A DNA stretch of 64,000 nucleotides, taken from Maribacter antarcticus DSM 21422 (GTDB taxonomy: Bacteria; Bacteroidota; Bacteroidia; Flavobacteriales; Flavobacteriaceae). Position numbers and translations under genes: made by a program. Under the pieces are notes generated by a model. It did not search any database, had not been told where the DNA came from, and saw only the letters and a list, made by a program, of their open reading frames with translations. The first letter of the stretch is position 1; each line of letters starts with the position of its first letter. Where the stretch lies: NCBI RefSeq assembly GCF_000621125.1, contig NZ_JHZC01000004.1, positions 124,001-188,000 of the forward strand. The letters run 5' to 3'. Positions 26,153 to 34,832 of this stretch are shown piece by piece.

Positions 26153-27353
26153 CAGCTTTAGCTTTAAATTTTTGAATTAAGGTATTTAGTTTTAGTAGGT
26201 CGGCATCCGATAGTTGTTCGCTGTTTCTAATGTGTTCCATAAAAGAGAAAACACGGCTTACAAATTTTAAGGAATGACCACTACGTTGGGCCAGATGGCT
26301 ATAGAAATCATCTTCTTTAGTAATGCTTCCCAAATAATAGCGTGTACGTATCCAATCTAAAAAGTAATTTATTTTATGCTCGGCAATGGTCTTTTGGTCG
26401 CTTTGTACATAATACATATCTGAGATGGTACGCGTAAAATCTAACGTTCTATTGGTAAGCGGTGCTATCACAGGAATTGCACGTTGTTTCCGTTTTCCTT
26501 CAAAAATCACATAAATTAGTGCACCGATTAAAGCAATATAGTACGCCCATTTAAGCTCCTTGGTATTTAGGAAAATGTACATGGGCGAGCTGTAGAACGA
26601 TTTTCCGTTTTTGTAATGATTATCTACATAAATAGGTCTAGTACCATCTAGATAGGATAGGAGACCGGCGGTATAGTCCTTGTTTTTTCCAGTAAGCATA
26701 AAATAGTTGGTAAATGCTTCTGGAAATGTGGATAGAATGATTTTGCCATCCCCAAATGGTTGTGCTATTAGAGTTATTTGCAGCTGGAGCGCTTCTTCGT
26801 TCAAGATAGCTACTTGACCTAGGACCGTACTTTTTACCGTATCTATTTCGCTAAAATATGGAGTAGCGGTATCCCTATCAAAGGTAACGGAATCACTTAT
26901 TTGAAACCTTGGGTTTACAAGGGCATATGTTTGTTTCTGACTTGTTTCAAATCCGCTATAAAAAGTATCCGTATCAAGGCCCAGTGTATCCTTTAATTTT
27001 TCTTCAAAGTTTTTAGATGCTATAAATAACGTGTTGCCTTTGTGCGTCCAATCCAACAGGGTATTAAGTTCTTCTTGATTAAATTGTATATCATTGTTAA
27101 CAAAGAAGTAGGTGCCAGACAAGGTATTGTTTGCACCTATAAATTCAAAAGGAGGTGCATAGACCTGTGTCAGCTGATCAGGAAAAACAGCTTCTATTAC
27201 AGTGTTGAAGATATACGTCCCGTAGGGAATTTTATGGGTAGCCACATAGGACGGAAACCAATTAATTTCCTTGGGTTTATTATACTCCAAGAGCATAAAT
27301 GCGGATAGTGTTAGTACCGCAATAATCATATATATGGTACTCTTTTTACCCAT
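26142..27353 (-). CDS. DUF4350 domain protein
   Basis: The 403-residue protein has an N-terminal membrane helix (IYMIIAVLTLSAFMLL), an extracytoplasmic domain with the GATase-like fold of DUF4350 (GTYFFVNNDIQFNQEELNTL and FGDGKIILSTFPEAFTNY), and a second helix near residue 275 (WAYYIALIGALIYVIF). A cytoplasmic tail follows. It lies between DUF4129 and MoxR and overlaps both, as in many Bacteroidota clusters. Its role is unknown beyond membership in this membrane complex. Confidence 0.88.
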   Translation of the reverse strand: MGKKSTIYMIIAVLTLSAFMLLEYNKPKEINWFPSYVATHKIPYGTYIFNTVIEAVFPDQLTQVYAPPFEFIGANNTLSGTYFFVNNDIQFNQEELNTLLDWTHKGNTLFIASKNFEEKLKDTLGLDTDTFYSGFETSQKQTYALVNPRFQISDSVTFDRDTATPYFSEIDTVKSTVLGQVAILNEEALQLQITLIAQPFGDGKIILSTFPEAFTNYFMLTGKNKDYTAGLLSYLDGTRPIYVDNHYKNGKSFYSSPMYIFLNTKELKWAYYIALIGALIYVIFEGKRKQRAIPVIAPLTNRTLDFTRTISDMYYVQSDQKTIAEHKINYFLDWIRTRYYLGSITKEDDFYSHLAQRSGHSLKFVSRVFSFMEHIRNSEQLSDADLLKLNTLIQKFKAKADGK

Positions 27354-28083
27354 TCATCAATAATTTTTTTAACGAAAGGAAGTTGGCTTCCGCTTTCTTA
27401 TATTTTGTCTTGTCTATTGGAAATTCTCCATACCAAAAGTAGTTATATAGTCGGGTGCTTGTAGCGAATGGTTCCACGAGCTCTTGCTTTTGTAACTCCA
27501 GTTTATAATCTTCGTTTGTTTTTTGCAATTCCCAAACAATCAATTCTTTTTCGCTCATGAGTTGTAGTATGTAGAGGTAATAATACCGCACGGCCAAACG
27601 ATAGTCTTTATGTCCAATAGCATTTTCAATCAGCTGTTGTATATCTTCGTTTTTAATGATATGCTCCTCTTCGGATAGCGCAACGATAGCCTGATTTTTT
27701 TTCGCATGCATGACTGCCCTAGTATTTACACCAATGAAAAATTTGATAAGAATAAATAAAAAAACGGCCAAAAGCACATAAGGGATTAGGTGTAAAAAAG
27801 TACCAAAGGCACCGGCTGCTTTTTCTACCCCAAAGAGCCACTCAAAAAATTTAATAAAAATAGTGGCTATCCAGTTTTTGAAAGCAATCCACCAGTCTGG
27901 TGCTACAGATATTGCTTCTTCGTAATCAAAATCTGGATTATTCCTAAAGTGTTCTAGTTGGCTTTCTTCAATTTGTATCGGTCTAAGCTCAGTAGTGTCC
28001 TTTTTAATCATAGCAATGCTGTCCTGGGCCCAAAGGGGAGCCCAGCAGGTACATAGCAAACCAATTATTAACGGGTTTCGCAT
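27346..28083 (-). CDS. DUF4129 domain protein
   Basis: The 245-residue protein has a signal sequence (MRNPLIIGLLCTCWAPLWAQ), one central transmembrane helix (YVLLAVFLFILIKFFIG) and a C-terminal DUF4129 domain (DYRLAVRYYYLYILQLMSE and TSTRLYNYFWYGEFPID). In this cluster type the protein is a predicted partner of the MoxR/DUF58 pair. It overlaps the next gene by 8 bases and begins 2 bases after the preceding stop. Confidence 0.88.
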   Translation of the reverse strand: MRNPLIIGLLCTCWAPLWAQDSIAMIKKDTTELRPIQIEESQLEHFRNNPDFDYEEAISVAPDWWIAFKNWIATIFIKFFEWLFGVEKAAGAFGTFLHLIPYVLLAVFLFILIKFFIGVNTRAVMHAKKNQAIVALSEEEHIIKNEDIQQLIENAIGHKDYRLAVRYYYLYILQLMSEKELIVWELQKTNEDYKLELQKQELVEPFATSTRLYNYFWYGEFPIDKTKYKKAEANFLSLKKLLMNG

Positions 28084-28085
28084 CG

Positions 28086-28970
28086 TTAGTTTTCGCGTAT
28101 TTGACCTAGGTTATCTATACGCTCGTAGGTACCTGTAAAATTCTTTTTTTCGTTGAGGTTAAAGTAAATAAAGACGCCTGCGATAATACTTATAAGGTTC
28201 AATAAAAATTGAGCTAGTGTGCTAATGACGTTCAATAGAATGTAAATTGGGTCTTTGAACATATCCATCATCCCTTCTGCATCTATTTCTCCAGAAAATA
28301 TACCCATTCTTAACCATTGGTATATGACTGTTGGTATTGCAAAAACATAGGTAGCTATCCCTACAATAATACCAATTACAAATATAGTAGCAAAGGTCAT
28401 CCACCACTCCTCTTTTACTAAGGCAAAACTATAGCTGTACGCATCTGATGCCCCCATTCTATTATATGCCAAAACGGAGAATGAGAGAGATAGGGGAACA
28501 TATAGATAGATTCCTGGAATGATACAAAAAATAAAGCCCAACCCTACAGAAAGACCAACCATGATGCCTAACCCAATAAAACTCCAAAAACTGTCATACA
28601 CCTCTTTTTGTATGGTTTCTATATCAATAGTTCCTTTACCATTGGCATAGGATTTTATATAATGTAGCACGGTAGATTGAGACATGGTGTATACGGCAAC
28701 CAAGGATAGTATATAAACAAAGCTTACTACAGCAGTTGTGGCCAGATTTGTAGCGTTCATATCAGAATTGAACACCATTACATTAAGGGAGTCACCTGCA
28801 ACGTATAAATACAGCACCAATGAAACTACCATTGCCGCCAAAAACGGACCTACAATTTTAAAGAAGATAGTAAAGAATGGTTTGAACTCGTTACGAAAAA
28901 AGGCAAAGGTATCTGATAGTATTTCCCCTAGTTCCCGTTGTTTTTTAAATTCAATATAATTGCTTTTCAT
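28086..28970 (-). CDS. Multi-pass membrane protein of the MoxR cluster
   Basis: The 294-residue protein has about six hydrophobic segments, among them IVGPFLAAMVVSLVLYLYV, VSFVYILSLVAVYTM, GLSVGLGFIFCIIPGIYLYV and LISIIAGVFIYF. A charged N-terminal stretch (EFKKQRELGEILSDTFAFFR) lies in the cytoplasm. The glycerophosphodiester phosphodiesterase-type or DUF975-like membrane families look similar, but I cannot assign one. The ATG overlaps the SpoIIM stop (ATGA), so it is coupled to that gene. Confidence 0.75.
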   Translation of the reverse strand: MKSNYIEFKKQRELGEILSDTFAFFRNEFKPFFTIFFKIVGPFLAAMVVSLVLYLYVAGDSLNVMVFNSDMNATNLATTAVVSFVYILSLVAVYTMSQSTVLHYIKSYANGKGTIDIETIQKEVYDSFWSFIGLGIMVGLSVGLGFIFCIIPGIYLYVPLSLSFSVLAYNRMGASDAYSYSFALVKEEWWMTFATIFVIGIIVGIATYVFAIPTVIYQWLRMGIFSGEIDAEGMMDMFKDPIYILLNVISTLAQFLLNLISIIAGVFIYFNLNEKKNFTGTYERIDNLGQIREN

Positions 28971-29929
28971 ATTGCTTTTTGATTTTTATGTAGTTGGTAT
29001 GGATACATAACATAGTAGAATATAATTAGAGCAAGGGAACCTGTAATAATTACTATCGCAAGCCAGTCGGGCATTTCTGTATGTCTAGTGACAAAACCTT
29101 CTAGAAAACCAGCTATGATAAAGAAAGGTACAGTACTCAATATGATTTTAAGTCCGTTTTTAACACCTCTTTTAAACGATTCTAATCGGGTATAGGTGCC
29201 TGGAAATAACATACCGTTGGCCAATACAAGTCCCGCACTTCCTGCAATAATAATAACCGATATTTCAATAGTACCATGAATCCAAATGGTGCGCATGGAT
29301 TCCCATAACAGCCCTTTCTCATAAAAGAAATATTGAAAACTACCTAACATAATTCCGTTCTGTAGCATAATCATTAGCGTGCCAATACCAAGCAAAAAAC
29401 CGTACACAAAAGCCATAAGTGCCACACGTATATTGTTAATGGTAATGCCAAGGAACATATTAAATTCCCCTATTTTTTTATACACCGCCATGGGGTCGCC
29501 CTTTTCTATATTCTCCAAGGTCATATTCACATAGCCGTCTCCAAGAATAGAGCGTACAAAATCACCTTCATTGGCAGCGGAAAAAGCACCCACAAATGTA
29601 AAGAAAGTGAAGACCAAAAAAGCGATGAGCAGTTCCCTATGGTGTTGTTTGAACATCATTGGAAATTCTGTTTTCCAGAAACTTATAATTCTGTTTTTGG
29701 ATTCGCGTTTGGTCCTGTAAATCTTTTGATGCGCTTGGGAAGCTAAGGCATTTAAATAACGTTCCGTGTTGCTTGTAGGATAAAAGGTCTTTGCGTAGCT
29801 TAAATGATCTGTAATTTCAATGTATAAATCAGACAATACATTTGGAGCTATATCCGTTTTGTTAACCAATACGCTTTCAAAAGTTGACCATTTGTCCTTA
29901 TTTTGTTTTACAAAAGCGGCCTCGCGCAT
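28967..29929 (-). CDS. SpoIIM-family (stage II sporulation protein M-like) membrane protein
   Basis: The 320-residue protein starts with a cytoplasmic helical region (KQNKDKWSTFESVLVNKTD). It has the SpoIIM fold of five or six helices, with LLIAFLVFTFFTFVGAFSA near residue 105, the conserved NNIRVALMAFVYGFLLGIGT and IWIHGTIEISVIIIAGSAGL. In non-sporulating Bacteroidota this family goes with MoxR/DUF58 and RDD proteins and is not involved in sporulation. It is the first gene of the operon and is divergent from the RDD gene across 33 bases. Confidence 0.9.
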   Translation of the reverse strand: MREAAFVKQNKDKWSTFESVLVNKTDIAPNVLSDLYIEITDHLSYAKTFYPTSNTERYLNALASQAHQKIYRTKRESKNRIISFWKTEFPMMFKQHHRELLIAFLVFTFFTFVGAFSAANEGDFVRSILGDGYVNMTLENIEKGDPMAVYKKIGEFNMFLGITINNIRVALMAFVYGFLLGIGTLMIMLQNGIMLGSFQYFFYEKGLLWESMRTIWIHGTIEISVIIIAGSAGLVLANGMLFPGTYTRLESFKRGVKNGLKIILSTVPFFIIAGFLEGFVTRHTEMPDWLAIVIITGSLALIIFYYVMYPYQLHKNQKAI

Positions 29930-29962
29930 TAACTTTATAGTTTATATCAAAGAAACAAAAGA

Positions 29963-30679
29963 ATGGAACAATTTCAAATAGAAACAGCCCAAAATATAAG
30001 CATAGATCAAAATACAGCACACTTGGGTGATCGTATATTGGCTTTCATTATAGATACGCTAATCATTGTTATCTATTATGTGCTTATGATATGGCTTCTT
30101 TTGGCGTTACACGTTAACGCTGGTGATCAGTGGGCTATTTTTATGGTTGCAGGGGTACCAGCTTTTCTATACTATTTAGTGCTGGAGACCTTAATGGAAG
30201 GAAAAACTATAGGAAAGTATTTAATGCAACTGAGGGTAGTAAAGCTAGATGGCTCCAAGCCTGATTTTTTTAGTTATTTTATACGATGGATTCTGAGGAT
30301 TGTAGATATTTCCGTAAGTTCGGGAGGTGTGGCAATATTTACTATTTTAATGCGAGGCAAAGGACAACGTGTGGGAGATATAGCAGCAGGTACGACCATA
30401 ATAAGCGAAAAAAGGCGTGTTTTTTTAAAAGACATCCTGCTTAGAGAGCTGCCACAGGATTATGTGCCACAATTTTCTCAGGTTACCGTATTTACGGATA
30501 CCGAAATGGGTACTATAAAAGATCTTTATGATAAGGCAAAACGCAACGGTAATTACAACGTAATCTTATCTTTGAGCACAAGAATCAAAAAAGTCACACA
30601 GATAACGAGTGATAAGCAACCGACTGACTTTGTGGATATCGTTATAAAAGATTACTGTTATTATACTCAACAACGTTAG
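29963..30679 (+). CDS. RDD family membrane protein
   Basis: The 238-residue protein has the RDD signature in HLGDRILAFIIDTLIIVIYY near the N-terminus and GKYLMQLRVVKLDG in the middle, with the third element in FFSYFIRWILRIVDI. It has four hydrophobic segments and a cytoplasmic C-terminal tail of about 75 residues. RDD proteins are implicated in small-molecule or ion transport. Divergence from spoIIM across only 33 bases suggests shared regulation of the whole block. Confidence 0.9.
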   Translation: MEQFQIETAQNISIDQNTAHLGDRILAFIIDTLIIVIYYVLMIWLLLALHVNAGDQWAIFMVAGVPAFLYYLVLETLMEGKTIGKYLMQLRVVKLDGSKPDFFSYFIRWILRIVDISVSSGGVAIFTILMRGKGQRVGDIAAGTTIISEKRRVFLKDILLRELPQDYVPQFSQVTVFTDTEMGTIKDLYDKAKRNGNYNVILSLSTRIKKVTQITSDKQPTDFVDIVIKDYCYYTQQR

Positions 30680-30682
30680 CTT

Positions 30683-31288
30683 ATGTTTTATTTGGTCATT
30701 GATATTTTAGGAACCATTGCCTTTGCGATATCAGGCGTTTTGGTAGCGATGGAAAAAAAATTAGACCTCTTTGGGGTGTTGATTATTGCTTTCGTAACTG
30801 CGATTGGTGGAGGAACGCTTCGAGATTTACTTATAGGAAATACGCCTGTAAATTGGATGACTACCCCGGTGTATCTCATTACTATTTCTGCGACTTTTTT
30901 TGTTGCTATTATCTTTGTAAACCAGCTAAGGTATTTTAGAAAATCCTTATTTCTTTTTGATACGATTGGTATTGGACTGTACACCATGGTAGGAGTAGAG
31001 AAGGGCTTAAATGCCGGACTATCTCCTGTAATATGTATTATTTTAGGAACTATCACGGCCAGTTTTGGTGGTGTTATCCGAGATATTCTTTGTAACGAGA
31101 TTCCTGTAATTTTCAGGAAAGAAGTATATGCTACCATTTGTATCTTAGGCGGGATTATTTATTTTGTCCTCATTCAGTTTCCTTTCGATACTACGTATGC
31201 TTATGTGGCCGCTATACTTTCGATTATTGTAATGCGTTTGTTGGCCGTTCGTTTTAAAATTTCCTTACCCAATATTTATAAGGATTAA
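30683..31288 (+). CDS. TRIC-type (UPF0126) trimeric intracellular cation channel
   Basis: The 201-residue protein has two repeated three-helix halves. Each contains the glycine kink of the TRIC family: AFVTAIGGGTLRDLLIGNTP in the first and GTITASFGGVIRDILCNEIP in the second. Bacterial homologues are homotrimeric cation channels in the inner membrane, permeable to potassium and sodium. The ATG lies 3 bases after the RDD stop, so the two form an operon. Confidence 0.92.
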   Translation: MFYLVIDILGTIAFAISGVLVAMEKKLDLFGVLIIAFVTAIGGGTLRDLLIGNTPVNWMTTPVYLITISATFFVAIIFVNQLRYFRKSLFLFDTIGIGLYTMVGVEKGLNAGLSPVICIILGTITASFGGVIRDILCNEIPVIFRKEVYATICILGGIIYFVLIQFPFDTTYAYVAAILSIIVMRLLAVRFKISLPNIYKD

Positions 31289-31336
31289 GGTTATGGTTTC
31301 TTGTGAAGTGAAAAGTAGCGCACTTCAACCCAACAT

Positions 31337-32053
31337 TTATTCAACCACCACCGCATCTTGTATATAGGTGTTCTGTTGCGGCCAGTCTCCCTTGCCAACA
31401 GGTTGCGTGTTTATTTTGTCAACTACATCCATTCCTTCCACAACCTTGCCAAAAGGGGTAAAGTCACCATCCAAATGATAAGAGCCAGGGTTTGTGGTGA
31501 CAATAAAAAATTCGAACGGAGATGCCAACATATGCGGATTGTTGATTTCGCTGCTTGGCATAGAAATGGTTCCTCTATCGTGTTTGTGGCCTTTGCGCGT
31601 ATCTGGCGGTAATAGATATCGGCCAATGGCACTACGTTTTTTTGCGGTCTTCGTGTCATCCGAGTTTCCACCTTGAATAATAAAATTTTTGACCACCCTA
31701 TAGAATTGTGTGTCCTTAAAATAACCGTTCTTGGTCAGGTAGATGAAATTGGCTTTGTGGTAGGGAACATTATCGTACAGTTCCACCACAAACGAACCAA
31801 ATCTCGTAGTAATCTTAACTTTATCGTCCTTTAGGTTTTGCTGATATTCAAAAAAGAAATCGATGGCGTTTTCTTCTGTAAGTTTAAACGCTTCTTCCTT
31901 TTCTTCCTCATTTTCGGTGATTTCCGTTTTTGTAGTATCTATTGCAGTTGAGACAGTTGTTTTCGCAGCTTTTATATTCTTAGGACTATCTTTGCATCCT
32001 ATCAATAGTACTACTACCGCAGCAAGGGGTAGCCAAATTTTTTTTAAACACAT
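31337..32053 (-). CDS. Cyclophilin-type peptidyl-prolyl isomerase, lipoprotein
   Basis: The protein has a lipoprotein signal (WLPLAAVVVLLIGCKD), a Ser/Thr/Glu-rich linker and a cyclophilin domain of about 160 residues. Active-site features include NFIYLTKNGYFKDTQFYRVV, FIIQGGNSDDT, GTISMPSSE and FFIVTTNPGSYHLDGDFTPFG. It should speed prolyl isomerisation in folding proteins in the periplasm. I place the start at the ATG at 32053. The alternative at 32065 adds MLKF. With the chosen start the two divergent start codons overlap in one CATG. Confidence 0.92.
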   Translation of the reverse strand: MCLKKIWLPLAAVVVLLIGCKDSPKNIKAAKTTVSTAIDTTKTEITENEEEKEEAFKLTEENAIDFFFEYQQNLKDDKVKITTRFGSFVVELYDNVPYHKANFIYLTKNGYFKDTQFYRVVKNFIIQGGNSDDTKTAKKRSAIGRYLLPPDTRKGHKHDRGTISMPSSEINNPHMLASPFEFFIVTTNPGSYHLDGDFTPFGKVVEGMDVVDKINTQPVGKGDWPQQNTYIQDAVVVE

Positions 32054-32693
32054 GAATTTCAACATTTTTGAACAACGGATATCAAAAATAGAGAATCTGC
32101 CACTACCGGGGGAGGCTTCGCATCATAAAATGGTTCCAGAGTTCAGGATTAATGAACTCCTAGAAGCCAAATTGAATAAAGAAACGCCCAGAAAGGCAGC
32201 TGTCATGGCCTTGTTTTATCCAAATGAACAGGAAGAAACACACCTGTTGTTCATTTTAAGAAAAACCTATAAAGGCGTGCATAGCAATCAAGTTGCTTTT
32301 CCTGGTGGTAAAGCAGAAAAGGAGGATGCAAATTCAATGGTGACCGCATTAAGGGAAACGCATGAGGAAGTAGGGGTGCATCCTGATGACATTCAGGTAC
32401 TAAAAGAATTAACTGAAGTTTTTATTCCTCCTAGTAATTTTGATGTACAACCTTTTATTGGTCTCTATAAAAAACCCAAACCTTTTGTAATTCAGGAATC
32501 GGAGGTCGCCGACCTTTTAGAGGTTTCGCTTGCTCATTTTTTATTGGATGAGAGCGTAACCACAAAAAAAATAACAACGTCCTATGCTACAAATGTTGAT
32601 GTACCTGCCTTTAAATTAAACGGTTACATTGTATGGGGAGCAACGGCCATGATGTTAAACGAGATTAAGGTGCTTTTAAAACAAGTGTTATAA
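32052..32693 (+). CDS. CoA pyrophosphatase-like Nudix hydrolase
   Basis: The 213-residue protein has the UPF0035 signature HSNQVAFPGGKAE and a Nudix box ending in ALRETHEEVGV, the pair typical of NudL/CoA diphosphatases. Such enzymes split CoA and its thioesters to 3',5'-ADP and phosphopantetheine using Mg2+. I start it at the ATG at 32052 because MNFNIFEQRI fits the family N-terminus. An upstream open frame of 63 codons is only the antisense of the cyclophilin signal region. Confidence 0.9.
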   Translation: MNFNIFEQRISKIENLPLPGEASHHKMVPEFRINELLEAKLNKETPRKAAVMALFYPNEQEETHLLFILRKTYKGVHSNQVAFPGGKAEKEDANSMVTALRETHEEVGVHPDDIQVLKELTEVFIPPSNFDVQPFIGLYKKPKPFVIQESEVADLLEVSLAHFLLDESVTTKKITTSYATNVDVPAFKLNGYIVWGATAMMLNEIKVLLKQVL

Positions 32694-32717
32694 ACCATAT
32701 TTCTTATTTTAGCAGTT

Positions 32718-33533
32718 ATGGGATTTTTCAGTAAGAACCCTTTTGGGCATAATTTGTTTATTAAAAAGTGGTTGATTAGAATTTTAGCGGTTCTAAGTCA
32801 TCAGCGCTACAAACGTTTTAATAAATTGGAGATAGAAGGTTCCGATATAATTCGCAACCTACCTGCGCACAATGTGCTTTTTGTAAGTAACCATCAAACG
32901 TATTTTGCAGATGTTGTGGCGATGTTTCATGTGTTCAATGCCAGTTTAAGTGGGCGCGAAAACTCCATTAAGAACCTTGGCTATATTTGGCAACCAAAAT
33001 TAAATATGTATTACGTAGCCGCTGCTGAAACAATGGGTAAAAGTTTGTTGACAAAGGTTATGGCATACGCAGGTTCTGTTAGTGTAGAGCGAACTTGGCG
33101 TGCACAAGGTAAGGATGTTAACAGACAGGTAAAGATGAGTGATATTTCCAATATTGGAAAGGCTTTGGACGATGGGTGGGTAATTACCTTTCCGCAAGGG
33201 ACTACCACACCTTGGAAACCAATAAGAAAAGGAACTGTGCACATCATAAAAAAATACAAACCTATAGTGGTGCCTGTAGTAATCGATGGGTTTAGGCGTT
33301 CTTTTGATAAGCAGGGATTGCGGGTAAAAAAGAAAGGAATTCTGCAGTCTATGGTAATCAAAGAACCGTTGGATATCGATTATGAAAATGAAACTACAGC
33401 ATCTATTATTGAAAAATTAGAGTACGCTATAGAGCAACACCCATCTTTCCTAAAAGTAATTTCTAAAAAAGAGCTCTTAGCCTACGAGGAGGAAAACAAA
33501 GAACGTAAGTGGCGTAAGACAAATAATTCTTAA
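32718..33533 (+). CDS. 1-acyl-sn-glycerol-3-phosphate acyltransferase-like (PlsC family)
   Basis: The 271-residue protein fits the PlsC/LPLAT fold. Motif I reads SNHQTYFADV, giving His and Asp five residues apart instead of the usual four. Motif III reads FPQGTTTPW where most have FPEGTRS, and PVVIDGFRRSF forms the last motif. It should transfer an acyl group to a lysophospholipid or lipid at the inner membrane, but the acceptor may differ from glycerol-3-phosphate given the changed motifs. It starts 24 bases after the Nudix stop and overlaps the next convergent gene by 4 bases. Confidence 0.85.
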   Translation: MGFFSKNPFGHNLFIKKWLIRILAVLSHQRYKRFNKLEIEGSDIIRNLPAHNVLFVSNHQTYFADVVAMFHVFNASLSGRENSIKNLGYIWQPKLNMYYVAAAETMGKSLLTKVMAYAGSVSVERTWRAQGKDVNRQVKMSDISNIGKALDDGWVITFPQGTTTPWKPIRKGTVHIIKKYKPIVVPVVIDGFRRSFDKQGLRVKKKGILQSMVIKEPLDIDYENETTASIIEKLEYAIEQHPSFLKVISKKELLAYEEENKERKWRKTNNS

Positions 33534-34180
33534 AAATCCAACTGTTTTAATTCGGCATAGTTTTTATTCAGTTTCCTTAAAAGGAGGCCGTAGAGTAAAA
33601 AGTAAACAAAACCCATTAGTACGGTCAACAAAACACCTGTAATACCTATGGTTAGTATCAGGGTGATTTTTAGCTTATCTGGCGATATGTTTTGAAGACT
33701 ATCCTTGAGTTCTGGGACTATATGGGTTATGTCATCGTTTAAATAAACTCCGATAATCATAATGATAATAGTAACCATTATCATAGAGAGTGAAAACAGT
33801 ACATAGTACTTTACTGTTTTTCTTGTCTTTAGGATTTTCTTCATTAAGTTTTTTGAATCATCTAAAACAGATATCTCCTTATATCTTCTGTAAAACTGAA
33901 AAATAAAGTAGATGGCGACGGTATAAATCACCAAGGAGAGGGCAAAAATATAGTTGGTAACTCCTATGTCGTCATAAATCTGCAGTGCCTCTTCCATAGG
34001 AGGTACAAATAATAAAAGTTGCGGTAGCGTAAACTCTAAAATACTGATGATTACAATCCATTTTACGATAGAGGAAGATTTTTTCCAAATCATTTTATGG
34101 ATATCTTCGTAGCTCAATTTAGGCAACTCCGCATCCTTTTTCTGCCAGTCTCTTTTTAATAATTCCAGTTCATCCATCAT
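33530..34180 (-). CDS. Membrane partner of the ECF sigma factor
   Basis: The 216-residue protein has a short acidic N-terminal helix (LELLKRDWQKKDAELPKLSY) and four transmembrane helices, including IVKWIVIISILEFTLPQLLLF and TLILTIGITGVLLTVLMGFVYF (shown in part). No anti-sigma zinc motif (HxxxCxxC) is present. It starts 3 bases after the sigma stop and is surely co-translated with it, so a role as a membrane anti-sigma or sensor is plausible but unproven. Confidence 0.75.
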   Translation of the reverse strand: MMDELELLKRDWQKKDAELPKLSYEDIHKMIWKKSSSIVKWIVIISILEFTLPQLLLFVPPMEEALQIYDDIGVTNYIFALSLVIYTVAIYFIFQFYRRYKEISVLDDSKNLMKKILKTRKTVKYYVLFSLSMIMVTIIIMIIGVYLNDDITHIVPELKDSLQNISPDKLKITLILTIGITGVLLTVLMGFVYFLLYGLLLRKLNKNYAELKQLDF

Positions 34181-34183
34181 AAC

Positions 34184-34678
34184 TCAAGGATTCAAAATGG
34201 TTCTTAATTTTGTTTTGATACGGTTCATCTTAACCCGGGCGTTTACTTCTGTTATCCCTAGCGTTTCCGATATTTCCGTGTAATTTTTTTCTTCTAAGTA
34301 TAGGAATACCAGTGCCTTGTCTACATCTCCCAATTGGCGTACTGCTTTGTACATTAATTTTAATTGCTGTTCTTCGGTTTCATCATATTCATCAGCTTTA
34401 ATCTTAAAAATTACCGATTCATAATCTTGAGTGTCAATGCGTTTTTTAGATTTTCTATATAAGGTGATAGCCGTATTTAGAGCCACGCGGTACATCCAAG
34501 TACTAAATTTCGCTTCTCCCCTAAATTTAGGATAAGCTTTCCATAGTTGAATCGTTATTTCTTGAAACAAATCGTTGTGAGAGTCGCGGTCATCTGTATA
34601 AAGCGTACAAACTTTATGGACAATATTTTGGTTGTCCTGCAGCTCGGTCACAAATTTATGTTCCAGTTCCTTGTTCAA
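34184..34678 (-). CDS. ECF RNA polymerase sigma factor
   Basis: The 164-residue protein has region 2 (NDLFQEITIQLWKAYPKF and FSTWMYRVALNTAITLYRKS) and region 4 (ALVFLYLEEKNYTEISETLG then ITEVNARVKMNRIKTKLR). No region 3 and no extra domains are present. It is upstream of, and coupled to, a four-helix membrane protein, so the pair is probably a membrane-stress or envelope-sensing module. Confidence 0.9.
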   Translation of the reverse strand: MNKELEHKFVTELQDNQNIVHKVCTLYTDDRDSHNDLFQEITIQLWKAYPKFRGEAKFSTWMYRVALNTAITLYRKSKKRIDTQDYESVIFKIKADEYDETEEQQLKLMYKAVRQLGDVDKALVFLYLEEKNYTEISETLGITEVNARVKMNRIKTKLRTILNP

Positions 34679-34832
34679 TATGGGTTGTTGGTTATTGTTT
34701 CATTAGTGTGTAGTGGGTTTACTTTGTTACACCTATTTCTAGTTTTTTATATAAAAAAATCAAGCTCAAACACTTCACTAAATTTGGTATTGCCCTTGAA
34801 TTTACTTTTAAAGGTACTATAGAAATTACTAT

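Noticed and set aside
31863-32051. Longer Nudix protein starting at 31863.
   Set aside because: The extra 63 residues are the antisense of the cyclophilin signal and linker, with Ser/Val-rich composition and no family support.
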